DNA from: Flavipsychrobacter sp964461535
GTDB taxonomy: Bacteria > Bacteroidota > Bacteroidia > Chitinophagales > Chitinophagaceae
Reading direction: 5' to 3'
Assembly: GCA_964461535.1 (NCBI GenBank)
Contig: CAYWUY010000032.1
Location: forward strand, 1-33,953
DNA length: 33,953 nt
This document shows positions 24,652 to 32,149 of the stretch, piece after piece. Both the position numbers and the translations under genes were made by a program. The notes beneath the pieces were generated by a model, which saw only the letters and a program-made list of their open reading frames with translations, was not told where the DNA came from and did no database searches. Positions within the stretch are counted from its first letter, which is position 1. Every line of letters begins with the position of its first letter.

Positions 24652-25557
24652 CTAGCCTACTACCTTTTGTCTAACCTTTATACAAACGCGTTTCATATTA
24701 TTGGTCTTGGTAGATGTAATCAATAGTTCACAGTCGGCAGAGTGAAATTTATGCTCAAAATCTCGACATTCTTTATCTATTATTAACAGCTTATTCTTGT
24801 TTAATATTCTCTTTATAAAAGCGATTCTAGTAGATAAATTCACTTTATCTGTAGGTAGCAATACTTGAGAAGAATAACACTTAGATGGAATATCCCAGTT
24901 GGGTTCTTCAAAATTTTTTGTAACCTTAAACTCAGGGAAAAACACCGATCTTTCTTTTAGCTTTCCATAGGAATTGTATTTATAATTTTCCACATGTACA
25001 ATATCTTTGTTATTGTCATTGTACCTTACTTCTTTATACTTCTGGTTACTTTTATCGTAATAATGCTTTGTATAAAATTCAATTCTGCCATTGAAGTATG
25101 AGGCCTCTGTAATTATTAAATCTTCCGTCTTTTTATCTGTAGTATAATCAAAGGTTTTCTTATAACTATAATTCTTCTCTTTATCCTCACTTACTTCCTG
25201 TATTTTTCTGCCCTTATCATCATACTTATACTCTTTAAAAGCAGTTAAAAGCTTCCCTTTATACTCCTCTACTTTTGCTACCTTTTTCTTTGGATTTAAA
25301 TAGGTTGCCTCGTAAAACTCTTCTTTTGTCTGCGGGTCTATTTGTATTTTATATAATAAACTACTATCGTTTGAAATGAGGGTCTTTGCGCTATCAGATA
25401 AATATAGTTTAGGACTATCCACAAAAGACAAAGCATAATTATACTCGTGTACTATGTATCCTGTTTTGTAGGTATTCCATCCACACTTAAAAGTAAGCTG
25501 AGCACTTGTAGTATAAACACATAATATTAAAACAAAGCATAGTAGACCTCTAATCAT
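24652..25557 (-). CDS. Secreted YD-like repeat protein
   Basis: Not assigned to a family. 301 residues with a signal peptide (MIRGLLCFVLILCVYTTSA, cleavage about 19-20). The middle holds about four imperfect repeats of the form Y-x-Y-D-x-x-x-x-K-x-x-E, at about 110-120, 136-147, 165-177 and 191-203, as in wall-associated or RHS-type beta-hairpin repeats. The C-terminal 70 residues are basic and Cys-containing (CRDFEHKFHSADCELL). No T9SS C-terminal domain is evident. It lies 78 nt past the gldN terminator on the same strand. Confidence 0.65.
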   Translation of the reverse strand: MIRGLLCFVLILCVYTTSAQLTFKCGWNTYKTGYIVHEYNYALSFVDSPKLYLSDSAKTLISNDSSLLYKIQIDPQTKEEFYEATYLNPKKKVAKVEEYKGKLLTAFKEYKYDDKGRKIQEVSEDKEKNYSYKKTFDYTTDKKTEDLIITEASYFNGRIEFYTKHYYDKSNQKYKEVRYNDNNKDIVHVENYKYNSYGKLKERSVFFPEFKVTKNFEEPNWDIPSKCYSSQVLLPTDKVNLSTRIAFIKRILNKNKLLIIDKECRDFEHKFHSADCELLITSTKTNNMKRVCIKVRQKVVG

Positions 25558-25634
25558 CAGATATAAATTAATGATTACAATATCGTAAGAAATAGGGAAA
25601 GGAGTATATCATTTTAATAACATAGTGTGAATAA

Positions 25635-25665
25635 TAAAAAAACGCCGGCAATTCTTGCCGGCGTT
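25635..25665 (-). terminator. Terminator of the gldKLMN operon
   Basis: Perfect GC-rich 11-bp stem AACGCCGGCAA (25641-25651) / TTGCCGGCGTT (25655-25665) with a 3-nt loop and A7 at 25636-25642 as a minus-strand U-tract, 20 nt after the gldN stop. One of the strongest terminators in the window. Confidence 0.95.
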
Positions 25666-25684
25666 CCAATATGAAAATGAAATA

Positions 25685-26725
25685 CTAGTTAAATTTCCAC
25701 AAACTTCTTTTGTAACGTTGAATCTCACGCTCAATTCTGTTTGACTCTTTAATTTGTCTAGCTCTATCAGGATATTTATCCTTAATTCTAGTACCAGCAG
25801 GATTGTACTCCTTAACTATTAAAGATTTGAATGCACGTTGTAAGAAGATATCATCAAAACTGATATTTTCAATATCTCTTTGAGGATCAGAAACTTCTTT
25901 TGCTGCCAACAATTGACGAGCTTGTTTGAAGTTGATATAGAATGGATGCGAATCGCCTATATCTTGACCTGTAGAAGTTACATTCTTTTTAAGTGGGCAA
26001 ATAGTAATGATTTTTGTTACTAGACGACCTCTTGTTTTATCAAAGTAGATATCTTCTTTGATTTCAAACTTAGTTACTGAATCCGGGTTGAAATCTTGCT
26101 TTTGTCTTTTGTAGCCAGTAATCTCACCTGTAGCTGTATCTATAAGTGTGATGTTTGCACTATCTGGACGGATAGCAGCTACAGCTTTAGCATAAGTCAT
26201 TTTCTTTTTGCAAGACTCATCAGAATAAGCAATCAACTTACCATTCTTAATACCATCCAATAAAAACTGAATAAGTGTTTCACCTGGCATTGAGAAAATT
26301 CTGTTTTCAGAATCAGTAGTGTTGATTTCTCTCCAAAGACGCTTGTACAACTTAACATTGTTCAAATCGTCTGGAGGGAAAGGAAAAGGTTTTGCACCTT
26401 TCAATCTTTGTAGTTTCAAATAACCATCAGTTATTTTAGTGGTATCAAGCGCTACATCTTTAAAATCGAATGAATCTACTTCTGCAATAATCTCCGGAGT
26501 TGATACACCAGTATCTTCTGCAGGCTCTATAGCTGCCGGCTCCACGGGTGCAGCAGGTTCAGTAGAACCGGCACCAGTTGAAGAATTACTACCACTTCCT
26601 TTTTGCTCAGTTTTAGCAGGAGTCTTACTGCCTTTACCTTTTTTCTTACCTTTTTGAGCTATCACATCTACGCTTACTGCCAACAAAGCAAGCATAAGAA
26701 CTGAGGCTACTATATTTTTTTTCAT
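25685..26725 (-). CDS. gldN: Type IX secretion / gliding motility protein GldN
   Basis: Periplasmic partner of the outer-membrane lipoprotein GldK (PorN/PorK in Porphyromonas); together they form the ring at the type IX translocon. 346 residues: signal peptide (cleavage after about residue 24), a low-complexity stretch (25-85: KGKKKGKGSK, then GSGSNSSTGAGS and PAAPVEPAAIEPAED), then the GldN domain (DDLNNVKLYKRLWREINTTDSENRIF, KEDIYFDKTRGRLVTKIITICPL, DIFLQRAFKSLIVKEYNP). The low-complexity insert makes the protein somewhat longer than compact homologues. Last gene of gldKLMN, 21 nt after gldM, followed by a strong terminator. Confidence 0.94.
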   Translation of the reverse strand: MKKNIVASVLMLALLAVSVDVIAQKGKKKGKGSKTPAKTEQKGSGSNSSTGAGSTEPAAPVEPAAIEPAEDTGVSTPEIIAEVDSFDFKDVALDTTKITDGYLKLQRLKGAKPFPFPPDDLNNVKLYKRLWREINTTDSENRIFSMPGETLIQFLLDGIKNGKLIAYSDESCKKKMTYAKAVAAIRPDSANITLIDTATGEITGYKRQKQDFNPDSVTKFEIKEDIYFDKTRGRLVTKIITICPLKKNVTSTGQDIGDSHPFYINFKQARQLLAAKEVSDPQRDIENISFDDIFLQRAFKSLIVKEYNPAGTRIKDKYPDRARQIKESNRIEREIQRYKRSLWKFN

Positions 26726-26746
26726 ACTAGTAATTTTAATACTTTA

Positions 26747-28279
26747 TTATTGAACGGTAAAGATTATCGGATCAAGAGGAGTTTTAACGCCATCAGGACC
26801 AACCGATAAAATATCGTCGAAATATACTTTTGTACCAGGAGTAACACCACCTAATTTAGCTTTCATATCTGCAGTGAAAATATTACTATTTCCTTCCGCA
26901 AAAATAGGATCTTGGTGAGGTTTCTGGATAATTAATTTAAAGTGAACAATATTAAACTGTGCTTTAAATTCAAAATCTTCAATATTAGCTAAAATACGAT
27001 CTACAGCTGTAAACTGTGCTTTAGGGAAAGCGCCAGAAGACTTACCTGCAAACTTAGCACGAGGGCGAGGAATACGCTTACAACGGAATGGATTTTCACC
27101 CAATTTCACTTGCTTGCCATTCTCTTCACCAAAGATACTTACAGTAACATTTCCAGGTTGAGTAACACGTATGTTATATGCGCCATTACTACCTGTAGCA
27201 GTTCCGCCGTTGCTTACAGAAATTTTCAATTTCTCCTTAGGCATACCAGGTGCTGATACTGATACTGGGTTATCTACGCCAATGTAGAACACATTCATCA
27301 TATCTGGAGATACTACTGCCGAAGGACGAGCTACACGATAAGACATTTCAGGAGTTTTCCACTCACCAATAGAACCATCAGCTTTCTTCATTTTCAATAC
27401 TGCAGACCATTTGAATTCACCTTCTCTGCTTGTATTTACAGTATAGATACCTTTACCACCATTAACAGATAGTTTTTGACCACCTACAACGATATCAGGA
27501 TTTAATGAGCTACTGAACGCGGTTAAAAATACTTCAGCAGAATATGGCTGACCAACTAATACATAACTAGATGAAGTAGGAACAGCGATAGCTGCATATT
27601 GGTCAAGATTAATTTCTGCTTTATCTACATTACCTAAGATAATTTTCACAGCGTTCAATTCTGTATTACGAATATCAGCTTGAATTTTAGTTAGTGCAGT
27701 AATAGCGGCAGTCAATGGAATACCATCACCGAAGAAATTTTCTTCCCAAGATTTTTTGATACCCTCTTTCTTAGGTGGAGCATCTGCGTTTAGTGCCATT
27801 TTAAAGTTAGCACGTTCTTGAGGATCTAACTCAGCTAAAATTTTAGTTTTAGTTTCTTCTATTTTAGCTTTTAACTCAGCACCTCTTTTCTTATTAATCA
27901 TGATTCTTGGAGATATATCCACATCCTCACGATTCTTATATTCACCAGTTTCATCAAAACCACCGCACTCTTTTTCAAAAATAGCTTTGGTTTCAACAAT
28001 ATATTTATTCAAATCGTCAGCTGCAGCTTTAATTCTGTTAGCACGATCCCAAAATGGCTTAGCTCGCGTAGGGTCATCTTTCAATTTGCTAGCTGCGTAA
28101 GCGGAGAACGTTTGGTCGATCGTCGACGTTACATTACCTGTAGAATTTTCCAATCCTACGGTAAGATTTCTGAAGGCATCAAGAACTTGTTGGGTAATTG
28201 TTGTTGCAGCTAGACCTAGCAGCACCAGATACAATATACCCATCATCTTCTGCCTGGGGGTTTCATTAGCTCCTGCCAT
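26747..28279 (-). CDS. gldM: Type IX secretion motor protein GldM
   Basis: Inner-membrane motor partner of GldL whose dimeric periplasmic arm reaches the GldK/GldN ring. 510 residues: N-terminal cytosolic segment (ANETPRQKMM), one membrane helix (GILYLVLLGLAATTITQQV, about 14-32), then a helical periplasmic D1 domain (to about 220) and beta-rich D2-D4 domains (SSSYVLVGQPYSAEVFLTAF, VSPDMMNVFYIGVDNPVSV, FRCKRIPRPRAKF). The C-terminal part ends in TPLDPIIFTVQ. Complete. Spaced 31 nt from gldL and 21 nt from gldN. Confidence 0.96.
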   Translation of the reverse strand: MAGANETPRQKMMGILYLVLLGLAATTITQQVLDAFRNLTVGLENSTGNVTSTIDQTFSAYAASKLKDDPTRAKPFWDRANRIKAAADDLNKYIVETKAIFEKECGGFDETGEYKNREDVDISPRIMINKKRGAELKAKIEETKTKILAELDPQERANFKMALNADAPPKKEGIKKSWEENFFGDGIPLTAAITALTKIQADIRNTELNAVKIILGNVDKAEINLDQYAAIAVPTSSSYVLVGQPYSAEVFLTAFSSSLNPDIVVGGQKLSVNGGKGIYTVNTSREGEFKWSAVLKMKKADGSIGEWKTPEMSYRVARPSAVVSPDMMNVFYIGVDNPVSVSAPGMPKEKLKISVSNGGTATGSNGAYNIRVTQPGNVTVSIFGEENGKQVKLGENPFRCKRIPRPRAKFAGKSSGAFPKAQFTAVDRILANIEDFEFKAQFNIVHFKLIIQKPHQDPIFAEGNSNIFTADMKAKLGGVTPGTKVYFDDILSVGPDGVKTPLDPIIFTVQ

Positions 28280-28310
28280 GCTCTTTAAAAATAGTTAGGT
28301 TGTAAATGAA

Positions 28311-29066
28311 TTAGATTTTCTTGAATGCATCCAACTGTGCCTGATAGATTTTGTTCAGGTCAGTGATGTTTTTATTGTATGCTTTTATGCTGTTTGTAGC
28401 TGCTTCAAACTCTTTCATCATTGTTTGAGAAGATACAGTCATTTGATTGATAGCTTGCAAAGTTTTATTGAATTGGTCAAAACTTGCATTCATATCAGTC
28501 ATGTTTTTAGCATACAATTTCATGCCTTGGCTAGCTGTTTCAAAATCTTTCAACATTGTCTGAGAAGCAATAGACATTTGATTGATTGATTGTAATGTTT
28601 TACCAAAAGCATCGAAATCTTTTCCTATTACATTAACTTGATCACGGAACTTTTTAAGATCACCTGTAGTGTTTTCTACTTCTTTAACTAAATTTTGAGC
28701 AGAGTTTCCAGTAGCAGCTATAGCAACTTGGTTTACTGCAGCAACAGTTTTAGTAAATTGTTCGAAACCTTGAGTTAATTTTTGTACTGTTTCAGGTGTT
28801 ACAGCTTTATTTAAAATATCTAATCCACTTTTACCTGCAGGTTCTGCCGCGGCGTGTTCTGCATCCTCTTTAGGCGCCATAGCATAATAACCTAAGATGA
28901 AGAATAGAATCGATTCAGTCAACAAACCTACTGCGATCATTACCTCACCACCTTTTAAGTGAAGGATCTTAAACATCAAACCCACAATTACCACACTCGC
29001 ACCCCACGAAATCACCGTGTCAAGGCCTATTTTCTTTTTTCCTGTTGCTTTAGGATTATTGCTCAT
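28311..29066 (-). CDS. gldL: Type IX secretion motor protein GldL
   Basis: Inner-membrane rotor/stator protein that with GldM uses the proton gradient to drive type IX secretion and gliding. 251 residues: two membrane helices (about 18-37 and 42-61), the second with a buried glutamate (Glu51 in LLTESILFF), probably the one implicated in proton use in Flavobacterium. The cytosolic C-terminal region is coiled-coil-like and built of three internal repeats (about 101-147, 151-194, 196-239; see findings). Length is near the family norm. Confidence 0.96.
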   Translation of the reverse strand: MSNNPKATGKKKIGLDTVISWGASVVIVGLMFKILHLKGGEVMIAVGLLTESILFFILGYYAMAPKEDAEHAAAEPAGKSGLDILNKAVTPETVQKLTQGFEQFTKTVAAVNQVAIAATGNSAQNLVKEVENTTGDLKKFRDQVNVIGKDFDAFGKTLQSINQMSIASQTMLKDFETASQGMKLYAKNMTDMNASFDQFNKTLQAINQMTVSSQTMMKEFEAATNSIKAYNKNITDLNKIYQAQLDAFKKI

Positions 29067-29127
29067 AATTGATTTGAATTTTAATGTACTGAAAGATTTA
29101 GTTAGTAGTTATTAATTGTGGTTGATA

Positions 29128-30723
29128 TTATTTCTTTTTATTTTTTTTACGTGTTGCAGTTGCAGCAGTTAGAACATCAGGAGCACCCATAACACATCTG
29201 AAACCTATATAGCAATGTGCAGCATCTTGAAGTTCGTAATCACGAGCATATGGACTAAGTGATTTAGCATTGCTCAAGAAAGAACCACCACGACATACTT
29301 TACGTTTCATTGGTTTAGTATCAGTTGAATCTGCATCATATAATAATTGCGGGTTCACATCTGATACGAAAGCAAAAGCAGAAGGGCTGTAAGCATCCAT
29401 TGTCCACTCTGCTACGTTACCAATCATGTTGTATATACCAAAATCATTTGGAGCATATGACATTACTGGAACCGTAAATGCAGAACCATCAGCAGTATAC
29501 TCACCTTCATCTTGTTTAAAGTTTGCAGTCAAACCTTTCTTGTCAGAAGCTATTGGAGTTTTATCTTCAGGCAATACAGGATCGAAGAAAGACAAAGTAT
29601 CTTCAGCATTAGCAGTACCTTCTACTGCAGCGGTTGTAGAACCATTCCAGCTAGTGCTAGCACCACCATCAGTTGCAGGTTGGTCAGCTACCGCATCAGG
29701 TGTAGGTACTGAAGTTGAATCAGTAACTACAGGAGCTACATCTTTCTTAGCTTTTTTACCTTTTTCTTCTTTTGTAGATGTTGCAGCTACCTCATCTTTA
29801 GCTGGCTCATCTTTCTTAGCTTTTTTACCTTTTTTACCACCATCTGCATCTTCTGCAGCAGCAGTCAAAGATTTAGTGTAAGCTTTCACATCTTGTTGAG
29901 CCGCATACACCCACTGAGCTTCTGTAGGTAAAGAGAAAGCAAAATGATATGATTTCAAATAATCAGGAATATCTCCGAAAGTATTATTTGAAACGGAACG
30001 CCAATAGGTGAACGCACGAGCTTGCTTCCAAGTAACACCTACAACAGGATAATCATCATATGGTGCGCTTGTAAAATAGTTCTCAACAAGAATGTCAGTT
30101 TGAGCATTAGGTAAATCTTTTGCCCATATCTCTTCATCAGGATATACTGCTACACTCTCTGTAGCATATGTACCCACTTTTAATTTTGGATTAGTGCCAC
30201 TAGCTCTTAAATAAGTAAAAGCAAACATTACTGAATCCTTATTAATGTGTCCTTTTTCGTCGAACATAGGACGAAGTTTAGACTTATATTCTTGATTTTC
30301 GAAGATGTCTTTGTGGTCTACTCTAGCCCAGTTAATACGTCTTACAGTAGCTACTTCGTTACCGGCTGAGTCAACTTCTTTAGCATCTTTAAAATATTTG
30401 TCTTCACCCAAATATTTTGTGATTGCAATAGAGTCCATTACCCATTCAACAAACTGTCTGTACTGTTGGTTAGTAACCTCAGTTTTGTCAATGAAAAACG
30501 AACTTAAGCTAACCTTTTTAACACAGTTGCTGTCTGTAGCTTGAGTACTGTATTTAATTATTGTAGTACCACCTGGAACATACACCATTCCCGGAGGAGC
30601 TGATATTTTAGCATGTTCATATGGAATCACAGGACGAGTCCTAGATTTTGATTGAGCGCTACAATAGATTGACAATGAGGCCGCTGTAACTAGCAGTGAC
30701 AACCTTATTATTGTACGTTTCAT
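29128..30723 (-). CDS. gldK: Type IX secretion outer-membrane protein GldK
   Basis: Outer-membrane-associated lipoprotein of the type IX system with a formylglycine-generating-enzyme-like (FGE-sulfatase) fold, forming rings with GldN. 531 residues: signal with possible lipobox SIYC (Cys21; Tyr at -1 is unusual, cleavage at SAQ is the alternative), FGE domain beginning APPGMVYVPGGT, with FFIDKTEVTNQQYRQF, PVVGVTWKQARAFTYWR and the end NMIGNVAEWTMDAY ... CRGGSFLSNAKSLSPYARDY. Residues about 283-380 are a Lys/Ala/Asp-rich low-complexity insert with two KGKKAKKD repeats. First gene of gldKLMN; no clear promoter element was found upstream. Confidence 0.95.
   Translation of the reverse strand: MKRTIIRLSLLVTAASLSIYCSAQSKSRTRPVIPYEHAKISAPPGMVYVPGGTTIIKYSTQATDSNCVKKVSLSSFFIDKTEVTNQQYRQFVEWVMDSIAITKYLGEDKYFKDAKEVDSAGNEVATVRRINWARVDHKDIFENQEYKSKLRPMFDEKGHINKDSVMFAFTYLRASGTNPKLKVGTYATESVAVYPDEEIWAKDLPNAQTDILVENYFTSAPYDDYPVVGVTWKQARAFTYWRSVSNNTFGDIPDYLKSYHFAFSLPTEAQWVYAAQQDVKAYTKSLTAAAEDADGGKKGKKAKKDEPAKDEVAATSTKEEKGKKAKKDVAPVVTDSTSVPTPDAVADQPATDGGASTSWNGSTTAAVEGTANAEDTLSFFDPVLPEDKTPIASDKKGLTANFKQDEGEYTADGSAFTVPVMSYAPNDFGIYNMIGNVAEWTMDAYSPSAFAFVSDVNPQLLYDADSTDTKPMKRKVCRGGSFLSNAKSLSPYARDYELQDAAHCYIGFRCVMGAPDVLTAATATRKKNKKK
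29739..29834. repeat. 27-bp direct repeat inside gldK
   Basis: The same 27 bases occur at 29739-29765 and 29808-29834, 69 bp apart, encoding the KGKKAKKD repeats (residues 298-305 and 321-328) of the low-complexity insert. In frame, so copy-number change would not break the gene. Confidence 0.92.
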
Positions 30724-31222
30724 ATTACCCTATATTATTTAAAAATGACTAAACTCGAGAAAACTATTGCACTTAGAATTTAACAAAAAAACAACTCAGC
30801 ATCAATCAACTAGACCGATGTTGGGTAATATTTTTCTGTTAGTAGGCGTAAAGATAATTAAGATAGTTAAATAGCAAAGTTTTTTTTCAAAAAAAAATAG
30901 TTTGATAACCTAACACTTATACAACTAAAATACTTGTCTATTAATACTTTGAGAGATTTTTCTCAAATCAATTCAGCTGAAACACTTGATAATTAGGCCT
31001 ATTATGTGAAAGTCCCTTAACAAAACATGCAATTTAAAATGTGTATTGTGTGTTAATAATTTTTTCATTAAAGAAATGCAAAAGATTTGTTTGATGCTCC
31101 ATTGCATTCACTTTATAATTATATCTTAACGAATATCTTATGTACATATCATAACGACAATACACCGAGATATGATTCTCATTTAATTTCTAATATTCAG
31201 CTATTTCAGCTATTTTTAAAAA
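30724..31222. other. Intergenic region between gldK and the lytic transglycosylase gene
   Basis: 499 bp between divergent genes, very AT-rich, presumably carrying both promoters. I see no gene, tRNA or convincing -7 (TAnnTTTG) element in either direction. It contains T8-C-A9 at 30880-30897, a near-perfect AT palindrome, and a tandem 9-bp repeat CAGCTATTT (31198-31206 and 31207-31215) ending 7 nt before the plus-strand start codon. Confidence 0.8.
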
Positions 31223-32149
31223 ATGAAATTCTTTTCTAAATCCACATACATATTTGCTACAGGGGTTCTGTTGGGTGCTGGTACTTTAGCTATAATATCA
31301 GCAAAATTGATAGATCCAAACTCTAGTAGCATAAGTTATAGTAAAGATGGAAGACCAGAGTATAAATGGCATGCACCTGAAACACCTAAAGAAATTAATT
31401 TTAGTGGAGAAAAAGTGCCACTAGAGCGTTGGGAAGTAAAAGAGAAATTAGATAGAGAATTATTAATTAACTATTACTTACATGGTAGCCAGCTTTATAT
31501 ATTAAAGCTGGCCGGTAGGTACATGCCAGTCATAGAAGATAGATTAAAAGCAAACGACATACCTGAAGATTTTAAATATCTATGTGTTGCTGAAAGTTCA
31601 CTTCAACAAAATGCATTGTCGGGTGCAGGTGCAGCTAGCTTTTGGCAATTCATGAAAGATACCGGTCCTAGATATGGACTAGAAATAAATGATGAAGTTG
31701 ATGAACGCTTCCATATTGTAAAAGCGACAGATGCCGCATGTAAATATTTTAAAGAGGCCTATGCTAAATTTGGAAGTTGGACGGCAGCGGCAGCTTCTTA
31801 TAATTGTGGTATGGCTGGCTATAGTGGCCAAGCAGAATTTCAAGGTGAAAAAAATTATTATGATTTAATTTTCCCAGACGAAACCAATAGATACGTATAC
31901 AGAATTTTAGCTCTTAAATGCTTATTAAGTAATCCTGCAAAATATGGTAATATTTTAGAGCCTCAAGAAGTATATACCCCTTTAAAAGGAAAAACAATAG
32001 AGGTAGATAAAACGATACCTGACTTAGCTATTTGGGCTAAAGAAAATAAGAGCAGTTATCGCATGTTAAAAATATACAACCCATGGCTTAGGGCTCATAA
32101 GTTAACTGTTAAGCCAGGCAAAAAATACATTATTACTTTACCTGAATGA
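31223..32149 (+). CDS. MltD-like lytic transglycosylase
   Basis: Cleaves the MurNAc-GlcNAc bond of peptidoglycan with formation of a 1,6-anhydro product. 308 residues: an N-terminal membrane or signal anchor (about 9-28), a linker, and an SLT domain (about 100-230) with the catalytic-Glu motif CVAESSLQQNALSGAGAASFWQFM (Glu124), TGPRYGL and AAAASYNCGMAGY. The C-terminal 45 residues (IPDLAIWAKENKSSYRMLKIYNPWLRAHKLTVKPGKKYIITLP) look like a degenerate LysM. Divergent from gldK; its stop overlaps the start of the next gene (ATGA). Confidence 0.9.
   Translation: MKFFSKSTYIFATGVLLGAGTLAIISAKLIDPNSSSISYSKDGRPEYKWHAPETPKEINFSGEKVPLERWEVKEKLDRELLINYYLHGSQLYILKLAGRYMPVIEDRLKANDIPEDFKYLCVAESSLQQNALSGAGAASFWQFMKDTGPRYGLEINDEVDERFHIVKATDAACKYFKEAYAKFGSWTAAAASYNCGMAGYSGQAEFQGEKNYYDLIFPDETNRYVYRILALKCLLSNPAKYGNILEPQEVYTPLKGKTIEVDKTIPDLAIWAKENKSSYRMLKIYNPWLRAHKLTVKPGKKYIITLPE

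Noticed and set aside
29426..29881. 151-residue plus-strand ORF opposite gldK
   Set aside because: Antisense shadow of the low-complexity gldK insert (Ser/Ala/Leu-rich by complement of Lys/Ala codons); no independent protein features.
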